Origin: Molanna angustata
Lineage: Eukaryota > Arthropoda > Insecta > Trichoptera > Molannidae
Length of the DNA stretch: 64,000 nucleotides
Direction of reading: 5' to 3'
Assembly: GCA_963576475.1 (NCBI GenBank)
Contig: OY754981.1
Location: 29,674,132-29,738,131, forward strand
This document shows positions 33,790 to 43,960 of the stretch, one piece after another. A program made the position numbers and the translations under genes. Position 1 is the stretch's first letter; the number at the start of each line of letters is the position of its first letter. The notes under the pieces were generated by a model. That model was not told the origin of the DNA, did not search any database, and was given only the letters and a program-made list of their open reading frames with translations.

Positions 33790-34435
33790 AACAATCCTCA
33801 TTCCTATCCTGTTTCGTATATTGCAGAGTTCGGATATTATAGCGTCCCAACTTTCCCAGCCCAATCAATACCTATCAAATTATGTTCAATGTCAATTCGG
33901 GAGGGCGGCTGACTCTAATAGAGTTTTTGTATTGCAAAAGAGAGCGGTTAGGATTATTCTTAATTTACGCCCAAGAGATTCCTGCCGTGAATATTTTAAA
34001 AAATTGGGCATACTCACATTGGCTGGCGTCTATATTCAGGAATGCCTTACCTATGCTCGACGCAATATGAAAAACACTCCTCTTAACTCAGAATATCATC
34101 GGTATAATACGCAAGGTGCAAACAACATCAGACCTGCAAAGTGCAGACTGGCAAAAGTCGCAAACAGCTTTGAGGGACAGAGTATTAAGCTGTATAATAA
34201 ACTGCCACCTCACATAAGGTCTTTAAAACAAGGTAGTTTTGAGAAAGAGACGAAGAAGTATCTCGTCGATAAATAATTGTATACAACTGACGAAATGCTA
34301 AATGGAAGAGATTTCAATTAGCATGATTTTTTTTTACTTTGTTAATATTAATTTGTTTAATTATAATCAATGACGACTCCGAGTGCTCTGTTTGGGAGCC
34401 TATGGAGGATAAACCAATACAAATACAAATACAAA
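33790..34435 (+). pseudogene. CR1-like LINE 3' fragment
   Basis: The open frame 33821-34276 contains GRAADSNRVFVLQKRAVRII, LGILTLAGVYIQECLTYARR, IKLYNKLPPHIRSLKQGSFE and KYLVDK, the C-terminal domain of CR1/Rex-like ORF2. A short 3' UTR ends in an (AATAC)n tail at 34410-34432. All upstream domains are missing. Confidence 0.75.
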
Positions 34436-34924
34436 TTCCCTATTAAGGGCGTTCATGTATGTAAAAAATAAAATTAATAAATATATATAGTAAGTGGTAA
34501 AGTATTTCGAGAAATGATCTCCGTTGGGAATGATATCCCACGATACGTAATAATAACATCCCAGCTGTTTAATGACTGGGGAAACGATGCAATTTCAAGT
34601 TCAGTGTAACCACCTGATAAGCGACTGTTTTCACCCCAAACAACAAACATTGTTAACCCAAATCCCAGTCCAGTTAGCTCCTCTAATATAACTTTAACCA
34701 CATTAACCCGCCTAAATAGTGCCAATATACGTAATATACTCAATATAATTTTAGATACGTTTCCAAAACATTGGCTTGCTGTCTTAGTATCAAGCACATC
34801 ATGGCCAGCGGCTTGATCACAATTTCCACATTAATACTCAAATTGTGAATACACAATTTCCACATTAATATCTACTCAAGTTTTTAATGTGAATGGTGAA
34901 TCATTACAAAAAAATATTGAAAAC
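34436..34924. other. Stretch without a gene
   Basis: Nothing recognised. Confidence 0.35.
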
Positions 34925-35446
34925 AAGCTGAGAGCACCATCGCCATAATAATTCTGACGCTGTTCAGGGGTGACATCTATGCGAAAGTATTGTCGCCTCA
35001 TGTATAATTATCGTAGCTTCCATTTTTACCAACCAATTTCTCAATAGATGGCGTTAGATGGAATATTACATTTATTAAAGAACCTGGAAAACAGGCACCT
35101 ACAATACTTACGACATGTCCTTGGTTGGTTAACGTGATCACGTGATCCAAATTTTAAAAAAATTGTATATTATGTTGAATTCTATATCAATTTATTTATT
35201 TATTTAATATTGCTTCTCGGGCAACTAACAGGTACCTACTATGTCAAATATTTTGAAGACTTACTTGGAGATATTAATCGTCTCACAGATCCAGACTGAA
35301 AACACAATTCAAAACTGTGTCTCCACCGGGAATCGAACCCAGGATACGCAACCAACTGAGCCACGAAGGCTGACAATATCGCTTTAAAATAAGCTAAAAA
35401 CATTATCGCCATCTATGGAATGACAATTAAACTTTTCTCTAACGCC
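34925..35446 (+). repeat. Family E repeat, rearranged and interrupted
   Basis: 34960-35062 is an inverted piece of the E 3' region (minus strand AACGCCATCTATTGAGAAAT). 35063-35446 then runs forward (AGAACCTGGAAAACAGGCAC ... CTAACGCCATCTATTG). SINE B lies inside it at 35191-35373, and the R1-clade element cuts it at 35447; E resumes at 41507. Confidence 0.7.
35191..35373 (-). mobile_element. SINE B copy inside family E
   Basis: Minus strand from CAGCCTTCGTGGCTCAGTTG with B-box GGGTTCGATTCCC through the B body to a (TAAA)n tail. It carries a short internal deletion in both head and body. Confidence 0.82.
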
Positions 35447-35458
35447 ATCTATTGTTAA
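35447..35458. repeat. Target-site duplication of the R1-clade element (3' side)
   Basis: ATCTATTGTTAA, matched at 41507-41518. It lies in the family E motif AACGCCATCTATTG, which other E copies (22146, 58627) carry uninterrupted. Confidence 0.85.
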
Positions 35459-35801
35459 TTGAAGGCGATCCCACCATCCGCCCAGACTCGTTCCAGGAGA
35501 AGAAGTCTCCTATTCGAGTCCGCTGATAATACGCCGGCAAAGATGCGTATAGGTGCGAGGAGTGTGACCTACGAGCTACCAGCTACCCCCGAGCAGCCTG
35601 CACGTCAACACCCCACCAGCATCCCCTCGCAACCGCCAGAAGGGCGGCCTCCAGGAATGCGCACCCCAAGAATCAGTTTACCCTCAAAAGCCCTGCATAT
35701 ACTATCGTATACTATCTCTTTTGTATACCATATTATATACACCACAGTGTCTACCTATTTTGACACAAAATGTCTTGTTTCTTTGACATGAAAACAAACA
35801 G

Positions 35802-35834
35802 AGAAGAACAGAGGCATCAACTCCTTATACATAG
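35802..35834. repeat. 33-bp direct repeat, copy 1
   Basis: Starts AGAAGAACAGAGGCATC and ends TTATACATAG; identical to 36045-36077 on the other side of the A84 run. Confidence 0.95.
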
Positions 35835-35879
35835 CAAAACAAATAATAAATAGAGAAAAGCATAGTAAGCAAGTTATAA

Positions 35880-35880
<1 letters not shown>

Positions 35881-35964
<84 letters not shown>
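35881..35964. repeat. 84-nt homopolymer (A)n
   Basis: An uninterrupted run of 84 A on the plus strand inside the 3' UTR of the minus-strand R1-clade element. It has the wrong orientation to be that element's poly(A) tail. Similar segments flank it (AAGCAAGTTATAAC before, AAGCAAGTTAAAAC after). Confidence 0.95.
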
Positions 35965-35966
<2 letters not shown>

Positions 35967-36044
35967 AAAATAATAAAGATGGTCATAATAAGCAAGTTAA
36001 AACATAAATATGCAACATATAATACAAATAACAGAGGCAAAATA

Positions 36045-36077
36045 AGAAGAACAGAGGCATCAACTCCTTATACATAG
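36045..36077. repeat. 33-bp direct repeat, copy 2
   Basis: Identical to 35802-35834. The two copies bracket the A84 run inside the 3' UTR. Confidence 0.95.
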
Positions 36078-36412
36078 GTATCAAACAAATTTAAATAACG
36101 AAAGGCAAATGAAATATAATATCAGATTTAAAATACATAAATTAAAGCACTACAAGAAGTCAAAAGTATATAGGAATAGTGCACGAAATAGAAAATAAAC
36201 GAATATATAGCAACAAGAAAGTAACAAAATAAAAACAAAAGAAATAGCATTCAAAAGAACATGAAATATGCTAAATAGTCAGACTCAGAGCACACGCAGA
36301 CCAGTCGCACACGGAAGCATGCATGGCTGAGGGCACATCCGAACAACCACCGCGTCCCAGGGGGACAAACAACACACAGAAACATACGAGTTTCATTCCA
36401 TAACCACATTCA

Positions 36413-39400
36413 TCACTGGGAAAAGAAAGACTCCTCGGTGGACTCAGCGCCATCTCCTCTAAGCAGTTCCCACTTTTCTCTCCAACAATGCACAAATTCT
36501 CGAAAAGCCGCAAAGCTTTGTCGAGAACGCAGGAATTCCGACATGCAAACCGGTCTCGAGACATCCGTCAGCGCACACAACATACGTTCCCTTTCAGCAC
36601 TTAAACACTCACAGGACCACAGTATGTGCAACGCATCCTGGGCCCCGCCACCGCAGACACACCACGGATCCGCAGCGAGGCCGAGCTGAAACAGCTTGGC
36701 TTTAAACTCACCGTGGCCCGAGATCATCTGCACTACCGCGGGGTCCAGTCTGAGATGCGGCATACTGAGGCGATCAGCAACACTAGGCAGGAAGAGGTGG
36801 GTCAGTCGGCCCTTGGTCGACCTGTTCCACCTCCCCTGCCAGACCTGCAATGATCTCACTCTACAAGCCTCCATACGCGCGCGGAAATCCCCGCTACTAG
36901 CAGTCGCCTCAACGTGCAGACCCAGGTGGGAAGCATTCAGCCCCCTCCTAAGGCGGCCCCTTACTGCCGCCTCCCTGATCTCCAAATCCGCAGGCAGCAT
37001 GCCCGCGAGAACAGGCAGAGCATCTGTGGAGACCGTCTTGTACGCCCCGGTGACCGCGATCAAAGGGACTCTCTGTCCACTCAAAACTCTCAGGCTCACC
37101 ACACCTGCATCCAACCTATGTGCCCACACCCCGGCCGCGTAGGTCACCTGAGCAACATAAGTTGCCCTGTAGACCCGCGCGATCTCGGCGGAGGCCATAC
37201 CCCAATCACACGCATTTATTCTCCTCAGTTTCATAAATAGGTTCCTGCCCTTCAGCGAGACGTGTCTAGCATGCTCCATGAAGTTGCTGGAACGGTCGAC
37301 TATGACTCCCAGGTATCTGGTTTGTTCGGAGAACTTCACAGTCCCCGATCCCATCCGAATACAAGGGTTTCGCCTGACGCTCAGGGAGCCCTTCAGGACC
37401 ATCCCAACAGTCTTCGCCGCCGAGAAGGAGAGCCTATTTCTAGCGCCCCAGTCAGCAATCATACTCAACGCTGCTTCAGTGTCCCTTTCGATTATTGCCC
37501 GCGCGTCACCGGCCATCAGTAGGAAAGCGTCATCGGCATAGGCGACAACCATGCCGGACCCAGGCCAAGGGAGCCTCAGTAAGTCATCCATCAGCACATT
37601 CCAGAGGAATGGGCCCAGGACAGACCCCTGCGGGCACCCCTTCGTCGTAATCTTCGACACCACCGTCGCACCATACGTCAGCGACACTCTCCGCTGAGAG
37701 AAATAACCCTTGACAATGCTGTAGAGCCTCGGGCCACAGCCCCTTGCCTTCAGTTTTACCAGTATCATAGGCCACCACGCATTGTCAAAAGCCCCCGAGA
37801 TATCAAGGAAGACACCCACGACATACTTTTCCCTTCTTTCATTCTTCCACTCCAGCGCATGAAGAATGGCATCCTCAGTGGAGCGACCACGCACGAACCC
37901 AAACTGCAAGTTCGATGGGGGAGAGAGATTCTCCTCCAGCCTATCACGAATCACCACCTCTAAGACCTTACCCAGCACCGGCAGTAGGGTAATCGGCCTG
38001 TAGGCGCCAGGGTTCGACATCGACTTACCGTTGCCCTTCGGTATGATCCTCAGGACACCAGGCTTCCACTCATTCGGAAAGACACCCTCATTCAAACATT
38101 TCTCAATCACGGTGACAAAAACATCCTTCACCGCAGCCCACACCTGTTTAACGATGGGGCCCGTGATTCTGTCATATCCGGGAGCTTTAGACGGACCAAG
38201 GTTCCTCACGACCACGTCGAGTCTAGCCTCAAGCCAATCCCTGCAGACCGCCGGATCACCGCCCACAGCCGACGGGGGAAGGTCGGCCAGAGCCCTGACC
38301 GCCCCGTGGTGAGGGCCGCAGTCCGGCGTATCGTCCGGAATCAGCTTATTGAGGAGAGCCTCGAGTGTGTCGCGGATCCCCGTAGTATGGCCCGCGTCTG
38401 TTATGATGGTGGACAGACAACTGTCTGTGCCAGCCGATCTGCCACCCTTGGAGAGAACACCAACCACCTCCCACGGATCCGCACGACCTACCTCAGACAC
38501 CCAATCGCGCCAATGCTGGGTCTTGGCGCGCAAAAGCGCAGAGTGATATACCCGCCTAGCCTCGACCATCATGAGCCTCGCTCTATCAACATTCTCTGGA
38601 CCATATTCGTCCATCCGCTTCTTCACCCTGCCAAACTCTCTCGTTTCTCGTTTGAATGAAGCACGCAAACCAGAGAGCTCGGCCGTCCAGTAAGAGGGCT
38701 TGCGCGAGCCACCCGGTTTCACTCGTCTCACGACTTCCTCAGAGATCTCCAGTATCAATCGCGAGAAGGCGCTACCTGCGCGCTCGGCACACAGACTAGA
38801 GAAGTCCGTATCACGAGCACGCGCTCTGAGGGCGTCTCTGAAGGAGACCCAGTCAACATTATTCCTTCGGAAACTCCATAGGCCTCTCGGGGGCAGGCCC
38901 CCCGATCGACCGCAGTCGAAGAGAATCAGCCTGTGGTCTGAGGATATGACACCCTCGTGCACAGACCAGTTCTTAACCTTCGCCGCAATACCCGGCACTG
39001 CCAAAGTGATATCTATATTGCTCTCCCCCATGTGATTCGAGAAGGTGGAGGGACAGCCACTCTCATTCAGCACAATCAGATTATACTGGGCAATCAGCTC
39101 TTCAACTTTCGTACCCCAGCCCCTGCTGTCCGACTCCACCGTATCGTGCCACAGGGGGGAGCGAGCATTGAAGTCTCCGCCAATGATAACTTTTTTTCCT
39201 CTCAGTTTGTCCAGTGCAGCCGACAGGCCCCGCAGGAAGCCATCGATGCACCCGCCGTATCTAAAGTAGACGGAGATGAAGAAAATCTCCTCCCCGTCCA
39301 CCAAGAGCGACACGCACACCCGACAGTCGTCCGACAGGGCGTCGACCAGCACCGGAGAAATAACGCTCCGCCGGTACACCACTCCGGCCAATGGCTTGGA

Positions 39401-39583
39401 ACCTTTCTCAATAATCTTACAGTCACTGTCCATGCTCACGCTTCTACTGAAATAAACATACTGCTCCTGCACCAGAGCCAGCGAGAAAGACGAGTTCATC
39501 ATCTCCCTCGAGAGCTCCAGCGCAGCAGCCTTGGCACGATGCATGTTGATCTGCCCTACCCTGAGGCGAGAGGAGCTAGCCAT
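36413..39583 (-). CDS. R1-clade ORF2: endonuclease / reverse transcriptase
   Basis: A 1056-residue polyprotein for target-primed reverse transcription. Residues 1-225 are an exonuclease-endonuclease-phosphatase fold: QINMHRAKAA near residue 11, GGDFNARS at 135-142 and SDHRLI at 215-220 carry the expected catalytic Asn, Asp and His. The reverse transcriptase spans about residues 455-770, with motif A FLDISGAFD (592-600), motif B GCPQGSVLGP (649-658), catalytic YADD (682-685) and a following YLGVIVD. A C-terminal zinc-binding motif (Cys975, Cys977, His986, Cys991) is the arrangement typical of R1-type ORF2. No RNase H domain is visible. The start codon overlaps the end of ORF1 (ATGGCTAG), suggesting termination-reinitiation. 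No frameshift or internal stop is present, so the copy may be recent or active. The length is normal for this clade. Confidence 0.95.
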   Translation of the reverse strand: MASSSRLRVGQINMHRAKAAALELSREMMNSSFSLALVQEQYVYFSRSVSMDSDCKIIEKGSKPLAGVVYRRSVISPVLVDALSDDCRVCVSLLVDGEEIFFISVYFRYGGCIDGFLRGLSAALDKLRGKKVIIGGDFNARSPLWHDTVESDSRGWGTKVEELIAQYNLIVLNESGCPSTFSNHMGESNIDITLAVPGIAAKVKNWSVHEGVISSDHRLILFDCGRSGGLPPRGLWSFRRNNVDWVSFRDALRARARDTDFSSLCAERAGSAFSRLILEISEEVVRRVKPGGSRKPSYWTAELSGLRASFKRETREFGRVKKRMDEYGPENVDRARLMMVEARRVYHSALLRAKTQHWRDWVSEVGRADPWEVVGVLSKGGRSAGTDSCLSTIITDAGHTTGIRDTLEALLNKLIPDDTPDCGPHHGAVRALADLPPSAVGGDPAVCRDWLEARLDVVVRNLGPSKAPGYDRITGPIVKQVWAAVKDVFVTVIEKCLNEGVFPNEWKPGVLRIIPKGNGKSMSNPGAYRPITLLPVLGKVLEVVIRDRLEENLSPPSNLQFGFVRGRSTEDAILHALEWKNERREKYVVGVFLDISGAFDNAWWPMILVKLKARGCGPRLYSIVKGYFSQRRVSLTYGATVVSKITTKGCPQGSVLGPFLWNVLMDDLLRLPWPGSGMVVAYADDAFLLMAGDARAIIERDTEAALSMIADWGARNRLSFSAAKTVGMVLKGSLSVRRNPCIRMGSGTVKFSEQTRYLGVIVDRSSNFMEHARHVSLKGRNLFMKLRRINACDWGMASAEIARVYRATYVAQVTYAAGVWAHRLDAGVVSLRVLSGQRVPLIAVTGAYKTVSTDALPVLAGMLPADLEIREAAVRGRLRRGLNASHLGLHVEATASSGDFRARMEACRVRSLQVWQGRWNRSTKGRLTHLFLPSVADRLSMPHLRLDPAVVQMISGHGEFKAKLFQLGLAADPWCVCGGGAQDALHILWSCECLSAERERMLCALTDVSRPVCMSEFLRSRQSFAAFREFVHCWREKWELLRGDGAESTEESFFSQ

Positions 39584-40985
39584 AGTTGGTCATGGCTACC
39601 ATCCTCTCGGACGCATGCTTGGCTGCCGGACATGCCCCGGAGCCCGTTGCGTGACCCGCCGGCTGCCTGAAGCGCGTGCAGGTAGCACACACCGGCGGGG
39701 AGTCCTTCTTCGGGCACGCCGTCGATTCGTGCCCAGACACAGCGCAGTGTCGGCAGACCGTCTCCTTCTGCGCGCATCTGCCCTGCGTGTGCCCGTACAT
39801 TTGGCACTTATAGCACCTCGTTGCGCCCACAGAGTCGCTGATTCTGACAGCGCTCCAATTGACATAAACAGAGCCCTGCTCGAGCAAAAACCTCCGTGCA
39901 GCGGGGCTCATCGTGACCACGCAGCAAAAATCGCTCTGCGATGGCCGACCAAATTTGTATAGAATCGCAAAATCTCTGTTGAATGCCGCCTCTTCCATTT
40001 TCCCCTTCAAATTTTGGACGTAGATAGCCCTCGCGAGCTTCGCCGTGTCACCGAGCTCCACCGGCACGCCCATTAGTTTCATTTTAGGGGAGAGACCCTT
40101 GGCCTCCTCGGCCACAAAGCCACTCCCAGCCAATCTACCCGCAGCCTTAATCAAATTTGCCGCCTCGGCAGCACTCGATGTTTCCACCGCAACGCCTGCG
40201 TTCCTGGTTCGCCTCACACGAACCGCCCGGAAACCATCCTCATCCGGCTTCAGGGTCTCCAAGAGAACCTTCTTGGTCCCGTCTGATGTGCCCTTAGTAG
40301 GGTCCGCCGGCTTGATAATGACAACCGGTCTTGCGGGTTTAGCCTCAACGGTCCTGCCTCCTACCTTGACCGTGTCGGCCACCCTCACTCGAGTCGCTGG
40401 TCCCAGCGCAGGCCACTCCCCATCATCCAAACGCAGGGCCGAGGGCCGCACAGATACGGCCGCCATCGCCGACTCGCCTGCTACCCTCATCGCTTTCAAA
40501 GCCTCCAAGGCCGGCACGCAAGCGCGCAGGCCACGTATCTCCCCCTTGAGGGAAGCAATAATTTCTGCCGCTCTCACCGCCAGGCTCACAATGTCGGAAG
40601 ACGCCGACTTGACTCTGTTAAGCTGCTCCTTTTTGGTGCCCTTGCCAAGCTCCAGCGTGTCTAGGGTTTCCGCTATCTCCCTCGCCGTCTTAACCACGTC
40701 GAAACCACTGAAATCAACACCTCCAATCACAGTCGCCTCCGGGGACCCGATACAGTCCGCCGGCGGCGAGGCACCCGGCGACGCACATTTTTTCCTCTTC
40801 TTTCTTCTGGCACCAGTTATGTCAGAAGAAGGGCCTTCAGTCTCAGTCTGGCTAGCAGACAGGCTCTCCGGCACGGCATGCTCGCCAATTACCATCGCCT
40901 GCGGGGAACGGGTGAGCGCCTTCCTAGGCGTAATCCCAGCATCCTCATCCTCCGATTCCGAGTGAACACATTGCACATTGGCCAT
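39576..40985 (-). CDS. R1-clade ORF1: gag-like nucleic-acid-binding protein
   Basis: A 469-residue ORF1 protein expected to bind element RNA in the ribonucleoprotein. The N-terminal third is acidic, then basic (RRKKRKK near residue 60), followed by a helical Ala/Leu/Glu-rich stretch at about 95-170 that could form a coiled coil. Three zinc knuckles lie at the C-terminus: CYKCQMYGHTQGRC, CRHCAVSGHESTAC and a looser third with CATC and a distant His and Cys. The first two fit CX2CX4HX4C exactly, as in gag proteins of R1 and Jockey-type LINEs. The stop codon overlaps the ORF2 start by 8 nt. An A/T homopolymer lies just upstream of the start on the template. Confidence 0.93.
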   Translation of the reverse strand: MANVQCVHSESEDEDAGITPRKALTRSPQAMVIGEHAVPESLSASQTETEGPSSDITGARRKKRKKCASPGASPPADCIGSPEATVIGGVDFSGFDVVKTAREIAETLDTLELGKGTKKEQLNRVKSASSDIVSLAVRAAEIIASLKGEIRGLRACVPALEALKAMRVAGESAMAAVSVRPSALRLDDGEWPALGPATRVRVADTVKVGGRTVEAKPARPVVIIKPADPTKGTSDGTKKVLLETLKPDEDGFRAVRVRRTRNAGVAVETSSAAEAANLIKAAGRLAGSGFVAEEAKGLSPKMKLMGVPVELGDTAKLARAIYVQNLKGKMEEAAFNRDFAILYKFGRPSQSDFCCVVTMSPAARRFLLEQGSVYVNWSAVRISDSVGATRCYKCQMYGHTQGRCAQKETVCRHCAVSGHESTACPKKDSPPVCATCTRFRQPAGHATGSGACPAAKHASERMVAMTNYG

Positions 40986-41506
40986 TGTGACAATGTATTA
41001 CCACTCAGAAAAAAAAAAAAAAAAAAATTAATATAGGAGATATCAACGCTTGGTCCAAAATCGAATTGAAACCTCAGAGGCACCAATCAACGCTTGGTAA
41101 AGCTCGAAACCCAAAGTCTCGGAAAAGTCAGAAAAACTCCAAAGTCGGATTTCCCGGAATTTTCCGAGATTTTTCCGAGCTTTTCCGAGATTGTAGGTGT
41201 CTTAAGTTTTTCCGGCTTTTCCGGAAAAAAAAAAAAAAAAAAAATCCGGTGCTTTCACAAAGTCACAGGGTGAGAGGGGACTCGCCCCTCACGAAGGTTC
41301 GGTCACTTAAACACTAGCAATTACTGTCACTTTCAGAAAAGAAAACTTAAAACACTGCACAAATAAATAAATAACAAAATGAAAACTCGGAAAATTCCGC
41401 GAACACAACTGACGTGGAGTAGGTGTTGAGAAATAATTCCATCGGTGGGGGCTTCTTTGTCCCGGAGACGTCCGTTCACTGCGGTGGCCGGAACGAAACT
41501 GATGGT
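40986..41506 (-). promoter_or_regulatory. 5' UTR of the R1-clade element
   Basis: About 520 bp between the inferred 5' end and the ORF1 ATG, where an internal RNA polymerase II promoter is expected in this clade. On the plus strand it holds homopolymer A runs at about 41010-41027 and 41225-41244 and a dense cluster of TTTTCCG/TTCCGA motifs at 41140-41225. No promoter element can be assigned with certainty. Confidence 0.55.
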
Positions 41507-41518
41507 ATCTATTGTTAA
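41507..41518. repeat. Target-site duplication of the R1-clade element (5' side)
   Basis: ATCTATTGTTAA, matched at 35447-35458, after which the family E repeat continues (ATTGG... AACAATGAAAGCC). Confidence 0.85.
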
Positions 41519-41700
41519 ATTGGTTCGTAAACAATGAAAGCCACGATTCTTATATTTGCATGAAGTGACAATGCTGTCTTATAGATGTGTCCCTTAATCC
41601 ACGCCAGAATTATTAGTTCATTTTTAGCTTCTTTGCATACTAGTACCAATGTGCTTTATGCAAATCGAATAAAATATTCAGTATTATTGGTTAAAAAATT
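41507..41700 (+). repeat. Family E repeat, 3' part beyond the R1-clade element
   Basis: AACAATGAAAGCCACGATTC, AAGTGACAATGCTGTC and TAGTACCAATGTGC continue family E after the target-site duplication. Confidence 0.7.
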
Positions 41701-41754
41701 GGATTTAATATACGCCAAACAATATACCACCACAAAATGGACCTAAACGCTTCT

Positions 41755-41940
41755 TTCTTCTTCTTCTTACGATTTGCCAGTTGCTCCGACATCAGCCATA
41801 ACTTGGACGTAAGCCTTTCTGTCCCATGTTAATTTGAAGAGTTGTTCAACACCCCGCACTCCAGTCCATTTACGAATGTTACTCACTCTACCACGACATC
41901 TGTATTCGGCCAATACCTCATAGGCCCTCAATCTTTCCCT
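41755..41940 (-). pseudogene. LINE-d (RTE-like) C-terminal fragment
   Basis: The minus strand encodes CRGRVSNIRKWTGVRGVEQL and FKLTWDRKAYVQVMADVGAT, paralleling NIRDWTGI ... LFRLAVDRDAFSAV at 43,830-43,905. Confidence 0.6.
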
Positions 41941-43599
41941 GTATGATCAACTACCACGACGAACCACACAATACCAGTTGTTCTCTATATTATTAATGTA
42001 TTTATTTCTTCTCGTTCAAATTATTGTAAATTTATTTATTGTTATTGTTACTTCCTCTGTCATCATAGTTCAATTTGTTTTATTTGTTAATACTTTTTTC
42101 TACCAAGCATTTAAATTTGTAATATTTCTCGAGTAAATTCATAATTGTAATGTATTTATATGTTAAAGGTTATGTAAATAATGTTATTATGTAATACATT
42201 CTGTGAATTTGCCAACAAATAAAAATAAAAAATACTTTCTCTCTTCGTGGCAACTATTGGGAAATTGATGTAATAAGTCAGTTAAAAAAATGTCAAAGAA
42301 AAAACTCGTCTTGTAGTTATGATCATTATAAAAGTAATATTTGGGTTTTATAGGGACATTCAAAAGGGCTTAACAATTTTAATGCACCTTTATTAACAAT
42401 CACGTACAAAAAAGGTCAAAAATAATTTTACTGCATAGCGATTTTCTTACAAAAAGCTATGGGGCAGGGCCGTGCTTAGCAAAATGTCCATAGAAAATAC
42501 GAATTATCTGGTAGCCATTTTAATGTTGTATTTAAATCCATGTATGTTTCCTGCTCTGCGTTATCTGGCATTGGATACCGTCAAAACGTTCTTAAACATT
42601 AAAAAGATTACTTTATAACCAAATTTTATCAAAAAATATATTTTACGGGAATCACAATAATATTTTATATTTATTATATTTTGTATTGTGTCATAACTGT
42701 GATTTATGACAGACTTTTTCGGAATAATAAAATATCTAAACAATAAATCTTCATTTTTGAGTATCTCCATCGTATTATTAGTATTCCTTCAAGTGTGTAA
42801 CATTATTAGTAAAATAATAATGTTGAATCTTCGATTTTTATATAATAAATTTCATAGAAGTTTCAACATATATCGTAAATATTATTATAAGTACCAACAT
42901 GGAAGTCTGTGATCATTTTCTTAATTAGGTTATATTAACTCGGGCCTATTTCTGGATAACGACTTCAACCTTTAATCTGGCTGATTCGATTAAAGACTAT
43001 GGCTGATAACACAGATATAAGTTTAGCCGATTGTATTAAAAGGAAAATTATATTATTAATGAAGTCGCAATTATAAAGTCACATGGTATGATTTCCAACC
43101 ATCAGTTTATCGCTTCTACAATTCGATCGATATTTCAGAGAAAGTATATTTACTATATTTATCTATATTTGAATAGTTCAACTCTTCATCTTTTATCCAC
43201 GCCCAATATCTTTGTATTTTATCTATTTATTTTGTTATTTTTTATCGCAACATATTTTATAACGACAACAACAAATAGACTACTGCTGCCCAACTAGGAA
43301 TTCCTGTTCTAGGTATAGCAGTTTACAATTATTTTTAGTGACAATATATATGAACTGAAAATGATGAACGGATCATGAACTGGATGAAAGTTCTACATTA
43401 CGTAGGTAAACAATAGTCTGTACTCATAACATAAACACTACTTCAATAAACATCACAACAGATACTCATAGCTCACACAAACAAACTTCTTTATTTCTAA
43501 AATGTATCTTTTGAGGGATCTGGTTAAAAGATTTTTAAAATTTACTATTAGGTCTTCTGTAGACCCTTGAAGACAATGAATACCCTGTTTTAAAAATAA
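41941..43599. other. AT-rich stretch without a gene
   Basis: 41990-42230 is T-rich and ends CCAACAAATAAAAATAAAAA, like a LINE 3' UTR. The rest shows nothing recognisable. Confidence 0.35.
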
Positions 43600-43960
43600 G
43601 ACAACGCCTGGTAAAGTGCTACATATGGTCCATACTATGTAGAGTTGAAACCTGGACTATAAAGGTCAATTTGCTTAACCGTCTGGAGGCCTCAGGAGAG
43701 CAAATGTCGAGCGCGAGCTAGTTGACACAATTAAGCGACGAAAAGTACAGGCTGCTCCGAGTAAATATGAAGGGAAAAATAGAGGGACGCCGAGGAATGT
43801 GAAGACGTCAGATGTCATGGCTCCGCAACATTCGTGACTGGACCGGCATCAGATACGTCGGCGAATTGTTCCGGTTGGCGGTGGATAGAGATGCCTTCTC
43901 AGCAGTAGGTAATCGCCAACGACGGGGAAACTTGATATGACACGAAGAATAAGAAGATAG
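43600..43960 (+). pseudogene. LINE-d (RTE-like) ORF2 3' fragment
   Basis: In shifting frames: VETWTIKVNLLNRLEAS, RKVQAAPSKYEGKNRG, MSWLRNIRDWTGIRYVGELF, RLAVDRDAFSAVGNRQRRGN. It is the C-terminal part of an RTE-like protein with several lesions. Confidence 0.65.

Larger units (their letters stand above)
35459..36412 (-). other. 3' UTR of the R1-clade element with an internal homopolymer
   Basis: About 950 bp between the ORF2 stop and the inferred 3' end. It contains an 84-nt A run on the plus strand (U in the element RNA) flanked by duplicated segments. The distal 300 bp (35459-35760) is GC-rich and ends next to the target-site duplication. A plus-strand open frame at 35459-35791 is antisense to it and not considered a gene. 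Confidence 0.7.
35459..41506 (-). mobile_element. Full-length R1-clade non-LTR retrotransposon
   Basis: A 6.05 kb minus-strand element with a ~520 bp 5' UTR, an ORF1 and ORF2 that overlap by 8 nt, and a ~950 bp 3' UTR. Both ORFs are open from start to stop. The ends are set by a 12-bp direct repeat (ATCTATTGTTAA) at 35447-35458 and 41507-41518, and the flanks on both sides belong to the same interrupted family E repeat, so the pre-insertion site can be inferred. GC content is clearly higher than the surroundings. The apyrimidinic-type endonuclease, the RT, the C-terminal CCHC motif and the absence of an RNase H domain fit the R1 clade. It does not lie in 28S rDNA, so it is not a site-specific R1 copy. 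No poly(A) tail is seen at its 3' end. Clade-level identity is inferred from domain layout. Confidence 0.9.

Noticed and set aside
35459..35791. Plus-strand 110-codon frame at the element edge
   Set aside because: Lies in the retrotransposon 3' UTR on the antisense strand and has no recognisable domain.
35825..36040. Open frame with a poly-Phe run
   Set aside because: Produced entirely by the A84 homopolymer.
36413..39583. Site-specific R1 insertion in 28S rDNA
   Set aside because: The flanks are a family E repeat, not rRNA sequence.
38957..39670. Plus-strand open frame of 237 codons inside the R1-clade ORF2/ORF1 region
   Set aside because: Antisense shadow of the GC-rich, catalytically recognisable minus-strand ORFs; no domain of its own.
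40045..40965. Plus-strand open frame of 306 codons opposite ORF1
   Set aside because: Antisense shadow caused by GC-rich codon bias in ORF1; the minus strand carries the zinc knuckles.
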